DNA of 64,000 bases, taken from the NCBI GenBank assembly GCA_036346225.1, contig JARFIW010000966.1:744001-808000 (forward strand), read 5' to 3'. Each line of letters opens with the position of its first letter. Position 1 is the first letter of the stretch. The stretch is from Platerodrilus igneus (Eukaryota > Arthropoda > Insecta > Coleoptera > Lycidae). The translations under genes and the position numbers were made by a program. The notes under the pieces were generated by a model. It was not told the origin of the DNA. It worked only from the letters and a program-made list of their open reading frames with translations, and searched no databases. Shown piece by piece: positions 1 to 11,270 of the stretch.

Positions 1-2300
1 CGGACAACAATGTGAACCGTAGATTCAGTATAGAGATTGGGCCAACACCGTCTTAAAGTGCTTGAATCAAGACGCGCATGAGGAACACCATAAAAGTTTC
101 AACTCAAGCATGAAAATGGTTACTACGATTACTACATTCAAAAGGTATAAAGTCTGTTGGAAGCTGTCCTACAATCTCGAATTTTACTCAGTGAAGAATT
201 AGCTAGAAATGCAAATATGATACCCAGAATTTTTACGAATGACTGGGCAGCGTTTACTAAAAACAAAATAATCAATCTTCATAGCAAACGCATTTAGCCA
301 ACTCAAAATCTCTATGTAGTTACTGACACCTATGCCCAGAGCAGGTTAACTATCAACGCATGATCGAAAACCATTAGATGAGGATACTTCATAGTACAAA
401 CAAGCCTAAAAAGTAAGCTAAATCTCTTACTGTTGAAAGATGTATCTTTAAACGTAGGACGAAACATATGTTTGTCACAAGATCGAGCTCCCTAAATGGT
501 GGCTTACTTGTGACTCAGTATTTGAATGGGATATTTCCCAACAAATTCGTTCGAAAATATGATGTAACAAAAACTTTTGTTATATTAAAATCTTTAAAGA
601 AAAACATTTCTAGCCATTGTTATTCTACAGCATACGAAATTGTCATTTAGCGTGAAATCGTTAAATAGTTTAATTTACTATAAGGAAGAACACCTCTTTC
701 CTTTTTTACATTATCTTCACCTATATAAAGCATTTAATAGTGACTCCTACACTTTTGATATCTGCAAATATCCTGAACGTAACTTGTGTTGCATAAGCTA
801 CAGGTATTCTTAAGCCCACTTGTGCAATTGCTGGACAGACACAACGCCTGCGCGTAAAGTGACGCTATAGGTAAGGTGTTGGCTGGTTGACAGGAAGGCA
901 AAAGAGCTCTTGTAAAGCCGCCCCGGACAATGAAGAAGAGAATGTAACAACACGTGCTGGTGTGAAGTCCGTTAATGGTGCATTGTGTAATAAAACTACC
1001 TTATATAAAACTAATAGATACTTTAATTTCCTTAGCACATTTAAGTAGGCACATCTAAGTAAGCTCATCTAAAGAATTAAAATTTTTAAGAAAGCACGTT
1101 TGAGAATGGTAGAATTGAGAATTCAAGTGGTTTGTATGTCGAGCAGAATTCTATGTAATGTTATTGGAACGTAATTATGTATTGTGGAATCACTCGTTTT
1201 GAAGCTGTCTGTGGGGCTGTTCATGTAAGAATGCTGTATCTAGCAAATGCCAACTTCGTACCTTTTTAAAACTTCAATAAGATGGAGTATAATGTTGTTT
1301 TGGTTGGTCTAGAGCGTTTTGCAGCATCACCATTAAGCAGTTAAAACAAAACCATCCAGGTACTTATAAAACTATTTATTGAGTGAATTAATTTTACGTA
1401 TTAATTACGGTCAAAGCTTTGATTTAACGTTTTCCAAATTATAAGAAACTTTTGTTAGACGAACATTAGTGTTAAATTTTTTTTGCAAGATATGTTTATG
1501 CTTAAATCCCAAATAAAAATCAGTTAAAGAATTATATCCTAGTAACCTAATAGGCCAAATACCTTTTTGTTCAGAACTAAATTTTTTTGACATAAGAGGC
1601 ATTTTTAAACTTTTAGAATAATTAATTTAAGGTTGTTATTCAAATCACGTAAGTAATGCACATGTTATTTGAGAAAAATAAGTATAAAGTTCACTTTTGA
1701 TTGAAAGATGTTTAACTACAATATGCCATATGATGAGTAGAATATCAATGCTGCTTCTAACATATGACGAACTAACTTTCTTTAATTTCATATAATGTTT
1801 GAGCCATATGAACTTTTTGTATAATAAGTTCGTTAGAGAAATTTTGTAAGCCAGAACAGATCTGTTTTATGGATGTTTAAGAACCCGGCTGTACTAAAAA
1901 ATTAAAAAATGTTAAGATCTCTCTGTAGAGAAACAAATTCAGAGATTTTTGAAACTTATTTTATATTGATTATCAGATTTTTTATATATAATTTTTGCAA
2001 CAAAGAGAATTACATTTAGATTATACTTTGGTTTAAAACTTTCGTCTTTTTATTTCACTAATTGAAATTAATAATATCCAAATTAGATAAACAAAATCTT
2101 GAACGTGGAAACTAGAAAAAAGTTGATACAGCATTAGGTATTAGAAACAGAGTAAGTAATTTTCAGTAGAGTACATTTTCATAGGTAAGGTGTTGTTGAG
2201 ATTTTGAATTCAGGACAGTCGATCTATAAAGACCGAAATATTTTGTTGTCGTAAGACACGAACAGTGTCTTATATTTTATTTTTTTGTGTGACATTTACT
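1..2300. other. No recognisable gene (AT-rich)
   Basis: I see only short open frames in AT-rich sequence. The longest is a 63-codon minus frame at 1411-1602, which has no motif I recognise. Confidence 0.5.
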
Positions 2301-2305
2301 TGCAG

Positions 2306-2352
2306 GTCTGACATCGCAGAAGCTGAAGCAGAGGTCCAAGAGGTTTCCAGAG
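2306..2352 (+). other. Candidate 47-nt internal exon
   Basis: A T-rich tract ending in TTACTTGCAG precedes 47 nt of purine-rich, more GC-rich sequence, which ends at AG followed by GTATCG. Two reading frames are open across it. The splice signals look plausible, but no neighbouring exon was found on this strand, so this may be chance. Confidence 0.2.
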
Positions 2353-2699
2353 GTATCGCTTATTTTAATTTGTATGCTTTTTGATAGTCATTATATCCTA
2401 TAGGTTTCTGCGTCTTCCTGTAGGATACTTTAGTTTTATTTATTGTCCATATAGATGCAGTGGCGCTCATTTCCTTTTTTTTGTTCCCGTTGGTAGTCGA
2501 GCCCACCCTATATCCACGCCCAATCTCATTGCTCACCATTGGCGTAATTCCCAGACTAAGCCGCGAATATAGTAAAGCCCGTGGGTCCACCGAGGTTTTG
2601 TTCACTAATTGACTCACTACCCATTTAAAGAAATTTAATATGTCTCACTGATGCCCAACGTCAGGACATAATTAAATTAAATAAAGAAAAAATTTAGTT

Positions 2700-2870
2700 T
2701 CAATGAACCATTGCGTTGCCATTCACCCTCCGGGATTACCTAACCTAAACCGAATAGACTACTTCTTTTGTAGTAGCTTGAAATCAATTATCGTTGGAAG
2801 TAATAAACCAAATCCCAAGAAGAACCTATTCGTTATATCAATCAAGCATTTAAGGGAGGTGGTGGTGGTG
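2700..2870 (+). pseudogene. Mariner-like transposase C-terminal relic
   Basis: The frame beginning at 2703 carries PPGLPNLNRIDYFF followed by SSLKSIIVGS. This matches the third-acidic-residue region of Tc1/mariner-class DDE transposases (pattern P-x-SPDLNP-x-D-x-F-x-W-x-LK). The expected Ser before the Pro-Asp step is Gly, Asp is Asn, and the Trp after FF is replaced. No catalytic N-terminal half is visible upstream, so this is a short decayed fragment. Confidence 0.45.
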
Positions 2871-3371
2871 TTGGCAAAGGATATGAAAAACCATAATTGG
2901 CAAAGATATGCTTGTTTTCGTCGAATTACCTTAAAATACTTTTACCATCATATAGTGTAGGTTCTAGCTAGTAGGGCGTTAACTCACGTATAGCTAGACA
3001 AGGAATCGCTCTGCGACATATTACTAATCGTCAGGAATCATCCACTATAGTCAAATTGGCGATTGAATGTGAACAAAATGTCAACGTATTCACTTAAATT
3101 ATTCAAAACTTACAAAAATAAAATGAACCATACCTTATGGCAAAGATTTGCTCAAATGAAAAAAAATTTAGTATTTTAAATGTTTGACTTTAATTTTAAA
3201 AACTACTGATATTTTATAATCTAGAACAGTTTTAGGACTTAATTATGTTCTACGTCTGCTTGTTTTTTTATTAATTTTGTCAAGGCTCTCGCTTTCAATA
3301 ATTGTTATAATTATAAAAATTCTTTTAAATTTCTTTAAAAAATGTTACAAAAGTAGGAACCCATTGCGCTA

Positions 3372-4119
3372 TTAACCATCATATTTTAAAATACTTAGAT
3401 TAAATACATACCTATAGTTGCCGACTCCATTTCTGACGTCGTCAAGCAAATTAATCATTACAATACAGTGATTGTGGTTATACTGAAGATCATATGGATT
3501 AAATGTAACATTATTTCTTCTTCCAAAGTAAGTATTAATGTGTGCCACTGAAGAGTGCTCGTATTTGAAATGAAAATCAAATCCGCTTACAGCAATAGTT
3601 CTCTCACATCCTGGAAAAGGACAACGTATCGGTCTAAAACAAATATTTAAATGTCACAACTAACAGCTATTCTTCTTTTGACCTTCTAGATGTTAATACA
3701 GAACCATTTTCACCACGATAAAATGAACTGTAACTGCTTTTAAGAAGTGATTCACCGGATGCTTGGCGAGTAATCTTTTCTGGGGTAGGAAACATGCTCT
3801 TTATTGGAATATTTCCTCGACCACTTGACTTAATCCGTAACGATCTTTTATCCAATCTGCAGACCTGAGATTTACAGTTTTCATAAGGACACACTAGGTC
3901 GTTTCCTACAAACGTTCACTTTTGTATGTCAATATCTTATATTTATTCTGTACTAATACCTTCGTATAAGTTGGGGCTGTAACAGGTTTTGCAAAAGTAA
4001 TGGCCATTATCGCAGGAATAGACTAGCGTAGGATGATAATATATATCACGACAAATCTCGCAAATGTAACTATTTACGGAATTGGAAGGGTTACTTAAAT
4101 CTGCAGCTCTGCTTGTCAT
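3372..4119 (-). CDS. SIAH/SINA-like RING zinc-finger protein, three exons
   Basis: This is a probable RING-type E3 ubiquitin ligase of the SIAH/SINA kind. Exon 1 (4119-3960) starts with ATG, which follows an in-frame stop with no other Met between. It encodes YICEICRDIYYHPTLVYSC, then DNGHYFCKTC, the first half of a C3HC4 RING. Exon 2 (3905-3683) supplies the last Cys pair (VCPYENC) and a Ser-rich linker. Exon 3 (from 3633) carries CPFPGCERTIAVSGFDFHFK and a His/Cys-containing stretch resembling the SIAH zinc finger and the start of its substrate-binding domain. The two introns are only 54 and 49 bp, are GT-AG, and join in phase (1, then 2), which argues for a real gene. Reading on to the stop at 3374-3372 gives 214 residues. 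Alternatively a donor at 3411 (TATAG|GTATGT) leads to an unseen exon. It is shorter than typical SIAH (~280 residues), so it is a diverged or truncated member. The family assignment is by eye. Confidence 0.7.
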
Positions 4120-4129
4120 TCCGAATGTT

Positions 4130-5270
4130 GTCTTTATATAAATATGCTGGAAATTTTGAGTGTCACAATTATGTCAGCAGTATGAAAGCTGCCAGTTAGA
4201 TTTTATATTATAAATTCATAAAACTCTAGATGTATTTGTTGGATTTAGCTTTAAAATATCTTCAGAAACTGGAAACAAAAGTTATTTCAGACTTGAACCT
4301 AACGTTATTATTTTGTGTTGCGAATTAAAAATCTATAAAGAATACTCCAATTTCTTTCATAAAAAATTGATCAACAAAACTTTTTTATTCGTATTTTATA
4401 TACGAAGCTTTCTTCCTAATTAGACATCGTATGGGAGCTCCTGTTTATTCATACAATTAGTATGGCTCTCCTCTGGTTCACTAAGCGCATTTTTAGAAGA
4501 TATAGATTTGACAATTAAAATATCAATCGACGAAAAATTCGCATTTTATGAGATGAAGTGAAATTGGGACCCGGATATAAACGCATATTGGTCTTTCTTC
4601 TTATATTTTTTCGGTTCAAGGCGTATTGTTCCACGTCTTTACCACATTGTACTTAAAAGTTGACGCTTTTTACTCGGCATCTGTTATTTAGATAATTGCA
4701 GCTTGGAATGTTAAGACTGCTCGGTTTTCACGTCTATATGCTCACTTGCAGAAGTGGGACTAAGTAACATTTATGACATTATCGTAAAAAAACACGAAAT
4801 TGATGTAGGCCTTGACGAAATGAGAACACTTGAAAAAGATTGGTTCGTCTTTCTTGAACCAGAATGTAGGTATCTTAAGCTAAGATAATTTCTTTAGTAC
4901 CTTACAGCTGTCAATCTCGGAACAAAGTTCTGTCGCTCTTATATTGGCCAAGAGCACGCTTAGATAAAAGCGTTTAGTTGATACCGATCGGCACCAAAGA
5001 CCTCATATTAATAAGTGCCGGTCCACAGAAAGAATACAGTTTAACATACATAGCTACTTACGCCTGTCGCTTTACCAAAATTCTTAGCCAAAACGTTTGA
5101 CGTGAGATAGGTGCATTTTTTATAAAATAATCTCCGAACTCTTAATTGCCCTAGTATATAAAAACGAACAACAATACTGAATAGCCGAAAGTATTTTAAT
5201 AATAGCAAAAGTGTACTAGATATGTGCTAGCAGGAAATGAGCAAAAATGTGAATGTATGCGATAAGTTAA
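4130..5270. other. Upstream flank of the RING gene; nothing recognised
   Basis: AT-rich and without a supported coding region. A TATA-like run (TTTATATAAAG) lies about 10-20 bases before the RING-gene ATG. That is too close to be a conventional TATA box for the chosen start, so I do not call a promoter. Confidence 0.4.
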
Positions 5271-6155
5271 AACTGAAAGTCACTGTTTCAGATTCAGTAT
5301 CTGAAGTATGTGAAGGGAAGGAGGAGGTAGAGATGTTCAGACCTGACGGCAGAACAAATCCAGTTACTTTATTAATGAGTTGGAATTGTTAGTTTTAGGG
5401 AATTTGAAGAAATCGACGGCAGATTGGTGGGAGATTAAAACCTCATCATATATGAATTGCAGATTTTAAGCGGAAACCTTTAGATAGGTTTCCGGATGCT
5501 CACACCCAACGGAAGGCGTCCCAGGATTTTAAATATGGTAGATGTGAGAGACAGTCGTGCGCCGATTATTTTTTGAAGCGTTATAAGAAGGCAGCTTATT
5601 TAGAGGAGCCTCTAGATTAGGATGAAATTATTTACTGACTGGCTAATCACTTTGAGGCCGATATTTGTGGAGAAGTCATAAATTCGGGGGTGAAAGCAAT
5701 AGAGGAGGCGGAATGATTTTTACGTAGGATTGTTGAGGTCGATCCTAATTCGAGAATGGCGTATTACGGTAGTAATTCGAGAGGTGCTTTGCTGCAGGAC
5801 CGGCGTTATGAAGGGAGATCGAAAGGTTGATATTCTGACTATCCCTACCGAGCTTATAATAGACTGCTGGAACCGAGGATGGAGAGAAAGAATAGTCGAA
5901 ATTTGCTAGAGGGAGACCGAGAAAGAAACAGAGTAGTAGCTCTGCTTTTTAACCGCTGTAGGAACGATTTTGTAGAAGAGGAAGAGGTGACATATTCGGA
6001 TATTTTACTTCCGGTAATAAAGGCTAAGGTGCAATTACTGGAAACTAATCTTTTAATGGATTCAGGATCAATGATGGGCTGTGTTAATTATGAATTTTTT
6101 GAAAAGATTTTAGAAATGGATTTGAATATTCCGCGTTGCCTGCGTCATATGTAAC
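5270..6155 (+). mobile_element. LTR-retrotransposon gag-protease relic (gypsy-like)
   Basis: A stretch interrupted by stops reads like a retrotransposon gag (STADWWEIKTSS around 5415-5450, then acidic and Arg-rich segments to about 5880). It is followed by an open frame at 5879-6154. That frame contains PVIKAKVQLLETNLLMDSGS, the layout of a retropepsin: substrate-flap strand, then the catalytic D-S-G. Reverse transcriptase and LTRs were not found nearby. The protease motif is intact but the gag is broken, so the copy is dead. Assignment to Ty3/gypsy rather than another LTR class is a guess. Confidence 0.5.
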
Positions 6156-6579
6156 TGTATATAGTGGCCTGCTGGGTAAATTTGGTACATGCAAAAAATG
6201 TCCGAACAAACATAATACATTACTTCATATCGACCCGAATTTACAAGAAACAAATAATCTTCAAGGGGAAGTAGCGGCAACAAACAGTGTCGTTCTTTAA
6301 AATTACAATGGGGCAAATGTAACACATACGTTATTGTCAACTGTAGTTGTTCAAGTAGTAGGCAAACTTGGAAATGTACAAAACTGTAGAGCAATACTAG
6401 ATAGTGCTTCACAAATCAATTACATAACAGAACAACTATGTAATTTATTAGATGCGAACTTGCACCCTATTAACATTTCAATTCAGGGCATTGATCAAGT
6501 ATCGTCTCCCGTAATGCATCAATGCAATGTCAACATACGGGCAAAACATAACGGCATTAGGTTTATTCAATTAATCTAG
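6156..6579 (+). mobile_element. BEL/Pao-like gag zinc knuckle and aspartic protease relic
   Basis: In one frame around 6178-6230 the sequence gives GTCKKCPNKHNTLLH, the C-x2-C-x3-H-N-T-L-L-H knuckle at the end of BEL/Pao gag. After a stop at 6298-6300 the next frame gives LLSTVVVQVVGKLGNVQNC, then RAILDSASQINYITEQLCNL. This is the Pao-type aspartic peptidase (LLSTA...CRALLDSGSQ..FITE in relatives). The catalytic triplet is D-S-A rather than D-S-G. No reverse transcriptase follows. It sits directly against the gypsy-like protease upstream, so two different LTR-element relics are juxtaposed. Confidence 0.72.
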
Positions 6580-7120
6580 TAGATTTATGTAAATAGTTTT
6601 GCTCAACCCCCTTAATGAATTAATCTGTACAAATACAGTACTTAATCGATGTTACTAGAATATTCATGCAAATATTTGAGATTGAGACAAATAAGAATGT
6701 AATTTGCAAACGATTGCATTAGGTTTAATTTGTTAATCTAGCAGATTTATGTAAATACCGTCATAATTAGCGGGAAAAATTTGCGGATCCGGTGGTCCTG
6801 TGAAAGGAAACCGGAGGCCCGACGGTTCAGATTAGGGTGCCGAAAGCACGGTCCATGCCCTCCCCCTCGTAAGCCAAAAAATGTTTAGTTGAAGAAAACT
6901 ATTGTGCAAATTTAAGATGACAATGTTATTTAATACTTTTACCTGATGTGCGATTATTATTTGAATGTGTGGTGGTGGTGGTAGTGATGGTGGGGGTGGT
7001 GACGGTGCAGATCGGGGTGCCGAGAGCAAGATCCATGCCTGGAGCAAAAAAATGTTTAGTTGAAGAAAACTATTGTGCAGATTTAAGATGATAATGTTAT
7101 TTAATACTGTTACGAATATA
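6560..7120. repeat. Imperfect ~180-bp direct duplication
   Basis: Two stretches repeat in the same order. One is AATCTAGTAGATTTATGTAA (about 6572) with a near copy at about 6736. The other is AAAAATGTTTAGTTGAAGAA followed by ~60 matching bases, at about 6877 and again at about 7048. Between the second pair lies a (GGTG/GGTGGT)-rich tract near 6970-7010. No coding content was recognised. Confidence 0.55.
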
Positions 7121-7194
7121 GATCTGCGAATATTTGCTAAATAAGGTTAGATAGCGGTGGCGGTAATGACATATGTGACGTAAGGAAAAATGAT

Positions 7195-7660
7195 AACATC
7201 GTTAATGAGTTTTCCCATAAAAACGATTAGTGTTAATGAGTTTTCCAATTAAAAGACGATTAGTGCTAATGGTTTTTAATGAGAAAACCCATTAAAAACC
7301 GATTCGCGCTAATGGTTATAAATGAGAAAATCCATTACAAAGCTATTAGTGCTAATGGGTTTTTAATGAGAAAACCAACTAAAAAGCAATTAGTGCTAAT
7401 AGTTTTTTAATGAGAAGACCCATTAAAAAGCAATTAGTGCTATTGGGTTTTTAATGAGAAAACCAACTAAAAAGCAATTAGTGCTAATAGTTTTTAATGA
7501 GAAGACCCATTAAAAAGCAATTAGTGCTATTGGGTTATTAATGAGAAAATCAATTAAAAAGCAATCAGTGCTAATGGGTTTTAATTAGAAAACTCATTAA
7601 AAAGCAATTAGTGCTAATGGTTTTGTTAATGAGAAAACTCATTAAAAGGCAATTAGTGTA
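7195..7660. repeat. 44-bp minisatellite with internal inverted arms
   Basis: About eleven units spaced 43-45 bp apart share the core AAAAAGCAATTAGTGCTAAT. Each unit holds AAAACCCATTA and, further on, its complement TAATGGGTTTT, so single units can fold into hairpins. In the middle of the array, ACCAACTA-type and ACCCATTA-type units alternate, giving an 88-bp higher-order dimer. The first two units are shorter and diverged. Confidence 0.9.
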
Positions 7661-8011
7661 GGAAGGTCCAGGATGAACTTCTTGCTCTACTGCTGGTGTG
7701 CTTATGGGACGAAGCATTTTAATATCAGTTGGATTAGCACATTTGGTTAATGGTGTAACAACAGCGTGCTTCCACGGTGCAGGAAATACACCTTCCAACA
7801 AACATGTATTCACTATGCTGGTAATATAAGGAATGATGTACGGCAAAAACAATTTAATCACATCAATACTGATACCAACGCTCCCAATTGACTTAGAAGG
7901 TATTGATTTGATAATGTCACCGACTTTTGAGAAAAAAGTGAGACTGAAAATTGATTTTCGATTAGCGATTTGTTTGATAAAAATGTAGCATTTGAAGCAC
8001 ATCGATATCAT
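7661..8011 (-). pseudogene. Truncated non-LTR (LINE) reverse transcriptase fragment
   Basis: The minus frame gives GDIIKSIPSKSIGSVGIS, then LEGVFPAPWKHAVVTPLTK and LRPIS. This is the start of a LINE reverse transcriptase domain (S-x-G-x-D, then FP-x-x-W-K-x-A-x-V-x-P-L-x-K, then RPIS). The catalytic FADD box is absent because the copy stops where the minisatellite begins. The open frame continues by chance through the repeat array. The Asp expected after S-x-G-x is Ile here. Confidence 0.72.
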
Positions 8012-8279
8012 TACTGGCGTTATTACAACAAAATAATTCGTTAATTTTTCTCACATTTCTTAAAGAATAGCTGTGGCTCTTATCACATATCGGATGAAAT
8101 ATGCATATGGTTATAAAATTAAGATCCATAGAAACTAGCAATCATATTTAAAATATGCTCAATAGTAAAAATTCAAAGGTTAGTAACATTTATTATTAAT
8201 TTAAATAGTTCAATCTGCCATACTGTTAACAAGAAATCATTCTAAAAATATGTTTCAAAAGTCTGGAATCACATTTCTT

Positions 8280-8358
8280 ATGAGCGTCTCACAGCAGAAA
8301 TGACGCGGCTGCAATGACAGTTGTAGACAGATTGCGGTTACTTAATTTTTTTTGTTAA
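8280..8358 (+). repeat. Left TIR of the MULE-like element
   Basis: This is the inverse of 11184-11262 with only a handful of mismatches. The terminal heptamer is ATGAGCG instead of ACGAGCG. Confidence 0.88.
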
Positions 8359-8432
8359 ATATATTGAATGAGACCTATGAAAATTACCTATTAATTTTGT
8401 TTATCGTGTTATTTGTAAACGAGGAGTAAAAA

Positions 8433-10250
8433 ATGAATACTTGCCAAGATTGTGGTTTTGAGTTTACACAAAAGAAGAATTTGTTTGCCCATTTAAGAAA
8501 GATTCATGATTTTGAATATAGGAAACCAGTTACTTTAACTAGTAAATTTTTGTGTGATACATGTGGCAAATCCTTTACGAGTAAATCAACTTTAAGTCGT
8601 CATTGCAGAACTGTTCATAAAAGTATTCCAATAATTCTCAACTCGTCAAGAATCAAGTGCTTTTATGAAAATTGTACAACACATCTAAAGGGATATAAAA
8701 AACTTTGACAACATTTGGCAAATGAACATCAAATTGAAACTAAACCTGATTAGCTACATTTTAATTCACAATTAGGTTTGAAGATTATTATGCAAAGTGT
8801 TAATTATATACTAATTTTATTCTGTTTAACAGAGTTCAAAAACTGGAAAAACCAAGAACAGGAAAAATCTTTGGCAATGTATATACTTCACACTTCAGCT
8901 AAATTATTGTCTGATGGCACCAAAAAGGAGTACTATAATTGTCATCGATTGTACAACTACATTCCAAAAGGCAAGAGTTTTAGAAGCTTAAAAAGCACAG
9001 GCACTAATAAAATTGGAAGTGTCTGTCCTTCAAAAAAGGAAGCGACGATAAAGAACGATGGGTCTGTTGCAGTAGACTTCTGGACAACTCATGTTGGACA
9101 TACCAACGATATTGGTCGAGTTTTTCTAAGTAAAGAGAGTAAAACAGAAATTGCAGGTATTTTCGAACATAAAGTTTTAGTTTAAAATTTTACAGTTGAT
9201 GTGTTTCAGGAAAATTAAAGGAAGGTGTTACATTTCAACATATATTGGATGATGTTCGTGATTCTGCTTTAAAACAAGAAAATTTGCTGAAAATTTTCAT
9301 AATAATTATGCAAATCGTCCAACATCTTGGGCATATTGCTATCGTTTGGGTTTAGGAATAAACACTAACATGTATCTTGAATCGATGCACAAAGTTTTGA
9401 AGTATGTGTATTTGGAAGGTCGGAAAGTAAAACGTTTGGACAAAAGCATTAATGCAGTAATGAAAATTGCTCGAGATAGCATGTTTAAACGTATAATTAA
9501 ACTTGCAAAAAATACTTTCAAGGACAAAAATTATAGAATTAAACAAAGTCATAAAGCAAAGATAACAATTACATCAGATTTTATTAGACGTCTGGAAAAT
9601 GATAAGGGGTATTTTGTTACGTCGTCCACTTGTGCTATTTAACAGTATCAAGTTACCAGAGTAGATGAGGCTTGTGAAGGTTCATGCCTAAGTTGTACAA
9701 AGTGCAGCATATGTGTTCATACATTTCAATGCACCTGTATTGAACATGATAAAGCTTAACATTTGCAAACACGTACATGCTTGTGCGATACAGTTTTACA
9801 AATCGAATCTTGACATTGCTACACCTTTGCATATTAGTAACATTAAAGAAATTTGCAGCAGTAATATTTTACATGAAGCAAAATCTTTAAAAAATGATAT
9901 TATTAAAAAAAAGCCGAGCTAATATACACATAGGCCTATGTGAGAATACTTCGTTAACTGACGACGAACATCTGGATATAATGAGGCAATTTAATAAAAT
10001 CATTGACACATTAAATAAAGAAAAATCTATTGATCTAAAAACTACAAAGGAGATTAATATTAATAAAAAAGTGGAACATCAGGTGCGACTTTTTTCAACA
10101 AATAAGAAATCAACAAGGAATAATGATCTTAAAAAGCCTACCCTAACAGAAGAAATTTTTATTAGAGCTGGTTTGGTTAATAACTCAAACATTAATGTTA
10201 CTGTTCATACCAGATCTGATCATACATCACCTTATTTTATGTTAAGATAA
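8433..10250 (+). pseudogene. C2H2/MULE-like transposase, decayed and lacking the DDE core
   Basis: The ATG at 8433 opens a block with C2H2 fingers (CQDCGFEFTQKKNLFAHLRK; CDTCGKSFTSKSTLSRHCRT) and a third that runs through a TGA at 8706-8708. A probable intron ends with an AG at 8831-8832. The next block (to about 9154) has KKEYYNCHRLYNYIPKGKS, a Cys/His cluster of the FLYWCH/WRKY-GCM kind used by MULE transposases. A further GT-AG intron (about 9155-9210) leads to KLKEGVTFQHILDDVRDS. The sequence then passes almost directly to WAYCYRLGLGINTNMYLESM (about 9328-9390), the far end of the transposase domain, so the catalytic Asp residues are missing. A SWIM-like CxC/CKHVHA region follows, split by a frameshift near 9730-9750. 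A basic C-terminus (9894-10250) includes RLFSTNKKSTR. The element is non-autonomous. Family recognition rests on remembered insect and tick homologues. Confidence 0.75.
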
Positions 10251-11183
10251 GACAGTGTATTACCTCAGTAGAAAGTAGGTTTAATTAACGCTAAAGCTTA
10301 TAAGGTTGGATTTTGTTCTTCTTTCTCTTGTTTGGGAATAAAATCCGATGGGGAATCTACTGGCAGAAATACTTGTACAAATTACTGGAAATCATTACAA
10401 TTCCAGCGATTTTGATGGGAAACCTACAAGTACGTGACTAATCTAATTTAATCCTCAGTTCTCACTTTGTTTTATCACTGTTATAAGCGCTGGTAAGTTA
10501 TTGTAATTTCGTCAATTCTGTCCGTTTGAGTGTTCTTAAATTTACAGTGCAGTGTTTTAGTTTTACATTTAGTCGGAGTACCAAAATAATCTTAATTTTC
10601 TATTCTTTTTAACATATTTTAGTCGACTGACGGTGCAAACAAAATTCTCGACAAAATAAAATTAGTTTCTTTCTTAATTAATTTAGGTATTTATTAAGAA
10701 TGTACAACGTGTTCACTTTTTAAAAAATAAAAATACAATTTTTGAAACCTCAAGCCTCTATTACTATTATTAAACACATTTCACTCAAGTAATTAATAAT
10801 TTACAAATCAAATTAAAGAAATCCCAGCAAACTACCTTTAAACTGCATATTGACACAAGTTCGAAAGATACCTAGAACAGCGACAAGTTAGTACAAAATA
10901 CCAAGTTGTTTACATACAAGAGCTAACTTATATAGATAACATTCGTGTAAAGTTAATTTCCTTCATTGCACTGAATTTAACTTATTTTTTATCCATAGTT
11001 GGTTGCTTATAGAAACTGGTCTCTTATATTCAAATCATGAAATTTTCTTAAGTGGCCATACAAAGTTTTATTTTACGTAAATGCAGAACCACAATCTTGG
11101 CAAATATTCATTTTTTACTACTCCTATATAAATACGAGATAAACAATTAATTTAACATTAACACAGACTTCATCCAATTTATG

Positions 11184-11262
11184 TAAACAAAAAAAATTAA
11201 GTAACCTCAATCTGTCTACAACTGTCATTGCAGCCGCGTCATTACTGCCGCGAGACGCTCGT
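11184..11262 (-). repeat. Right TIR of the MULE-like element
   Basis: Reverse complement of the left TIR. Its outer end reads ACGAGCGTCTCGCGGCAGTA inward, identical to the end of the MITE at 62636-62911. Confidence 0.88.
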
Positions 11263-11270
11263 CATTTTTT

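Larger units (their letters stand above)
8280..11262. mobile_element. Complete MULE-like DNA transposon with long TIRs
   Basis: A 2,983-bp element is bounded by ~79-bp terminal inverted repeats beginning ATGAGCG (left) and ACGAGCG (right, inverted). They match at almost every base through GACGCGGCTGCAATGACAGT and on to a T-run. It is flanked by a near-perfect 8-bp target duplication (CATTTCTT at 8272-8279, CATTTTTT at 11263-11270). It encloses a decayed C2H2/MULE-like transposase gene on the plus strand, followed by ~900 bp with no coding. The near-identity of the TIRs suggests fairly recent insertion, despite the broken gene. Confidence 0.87.
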
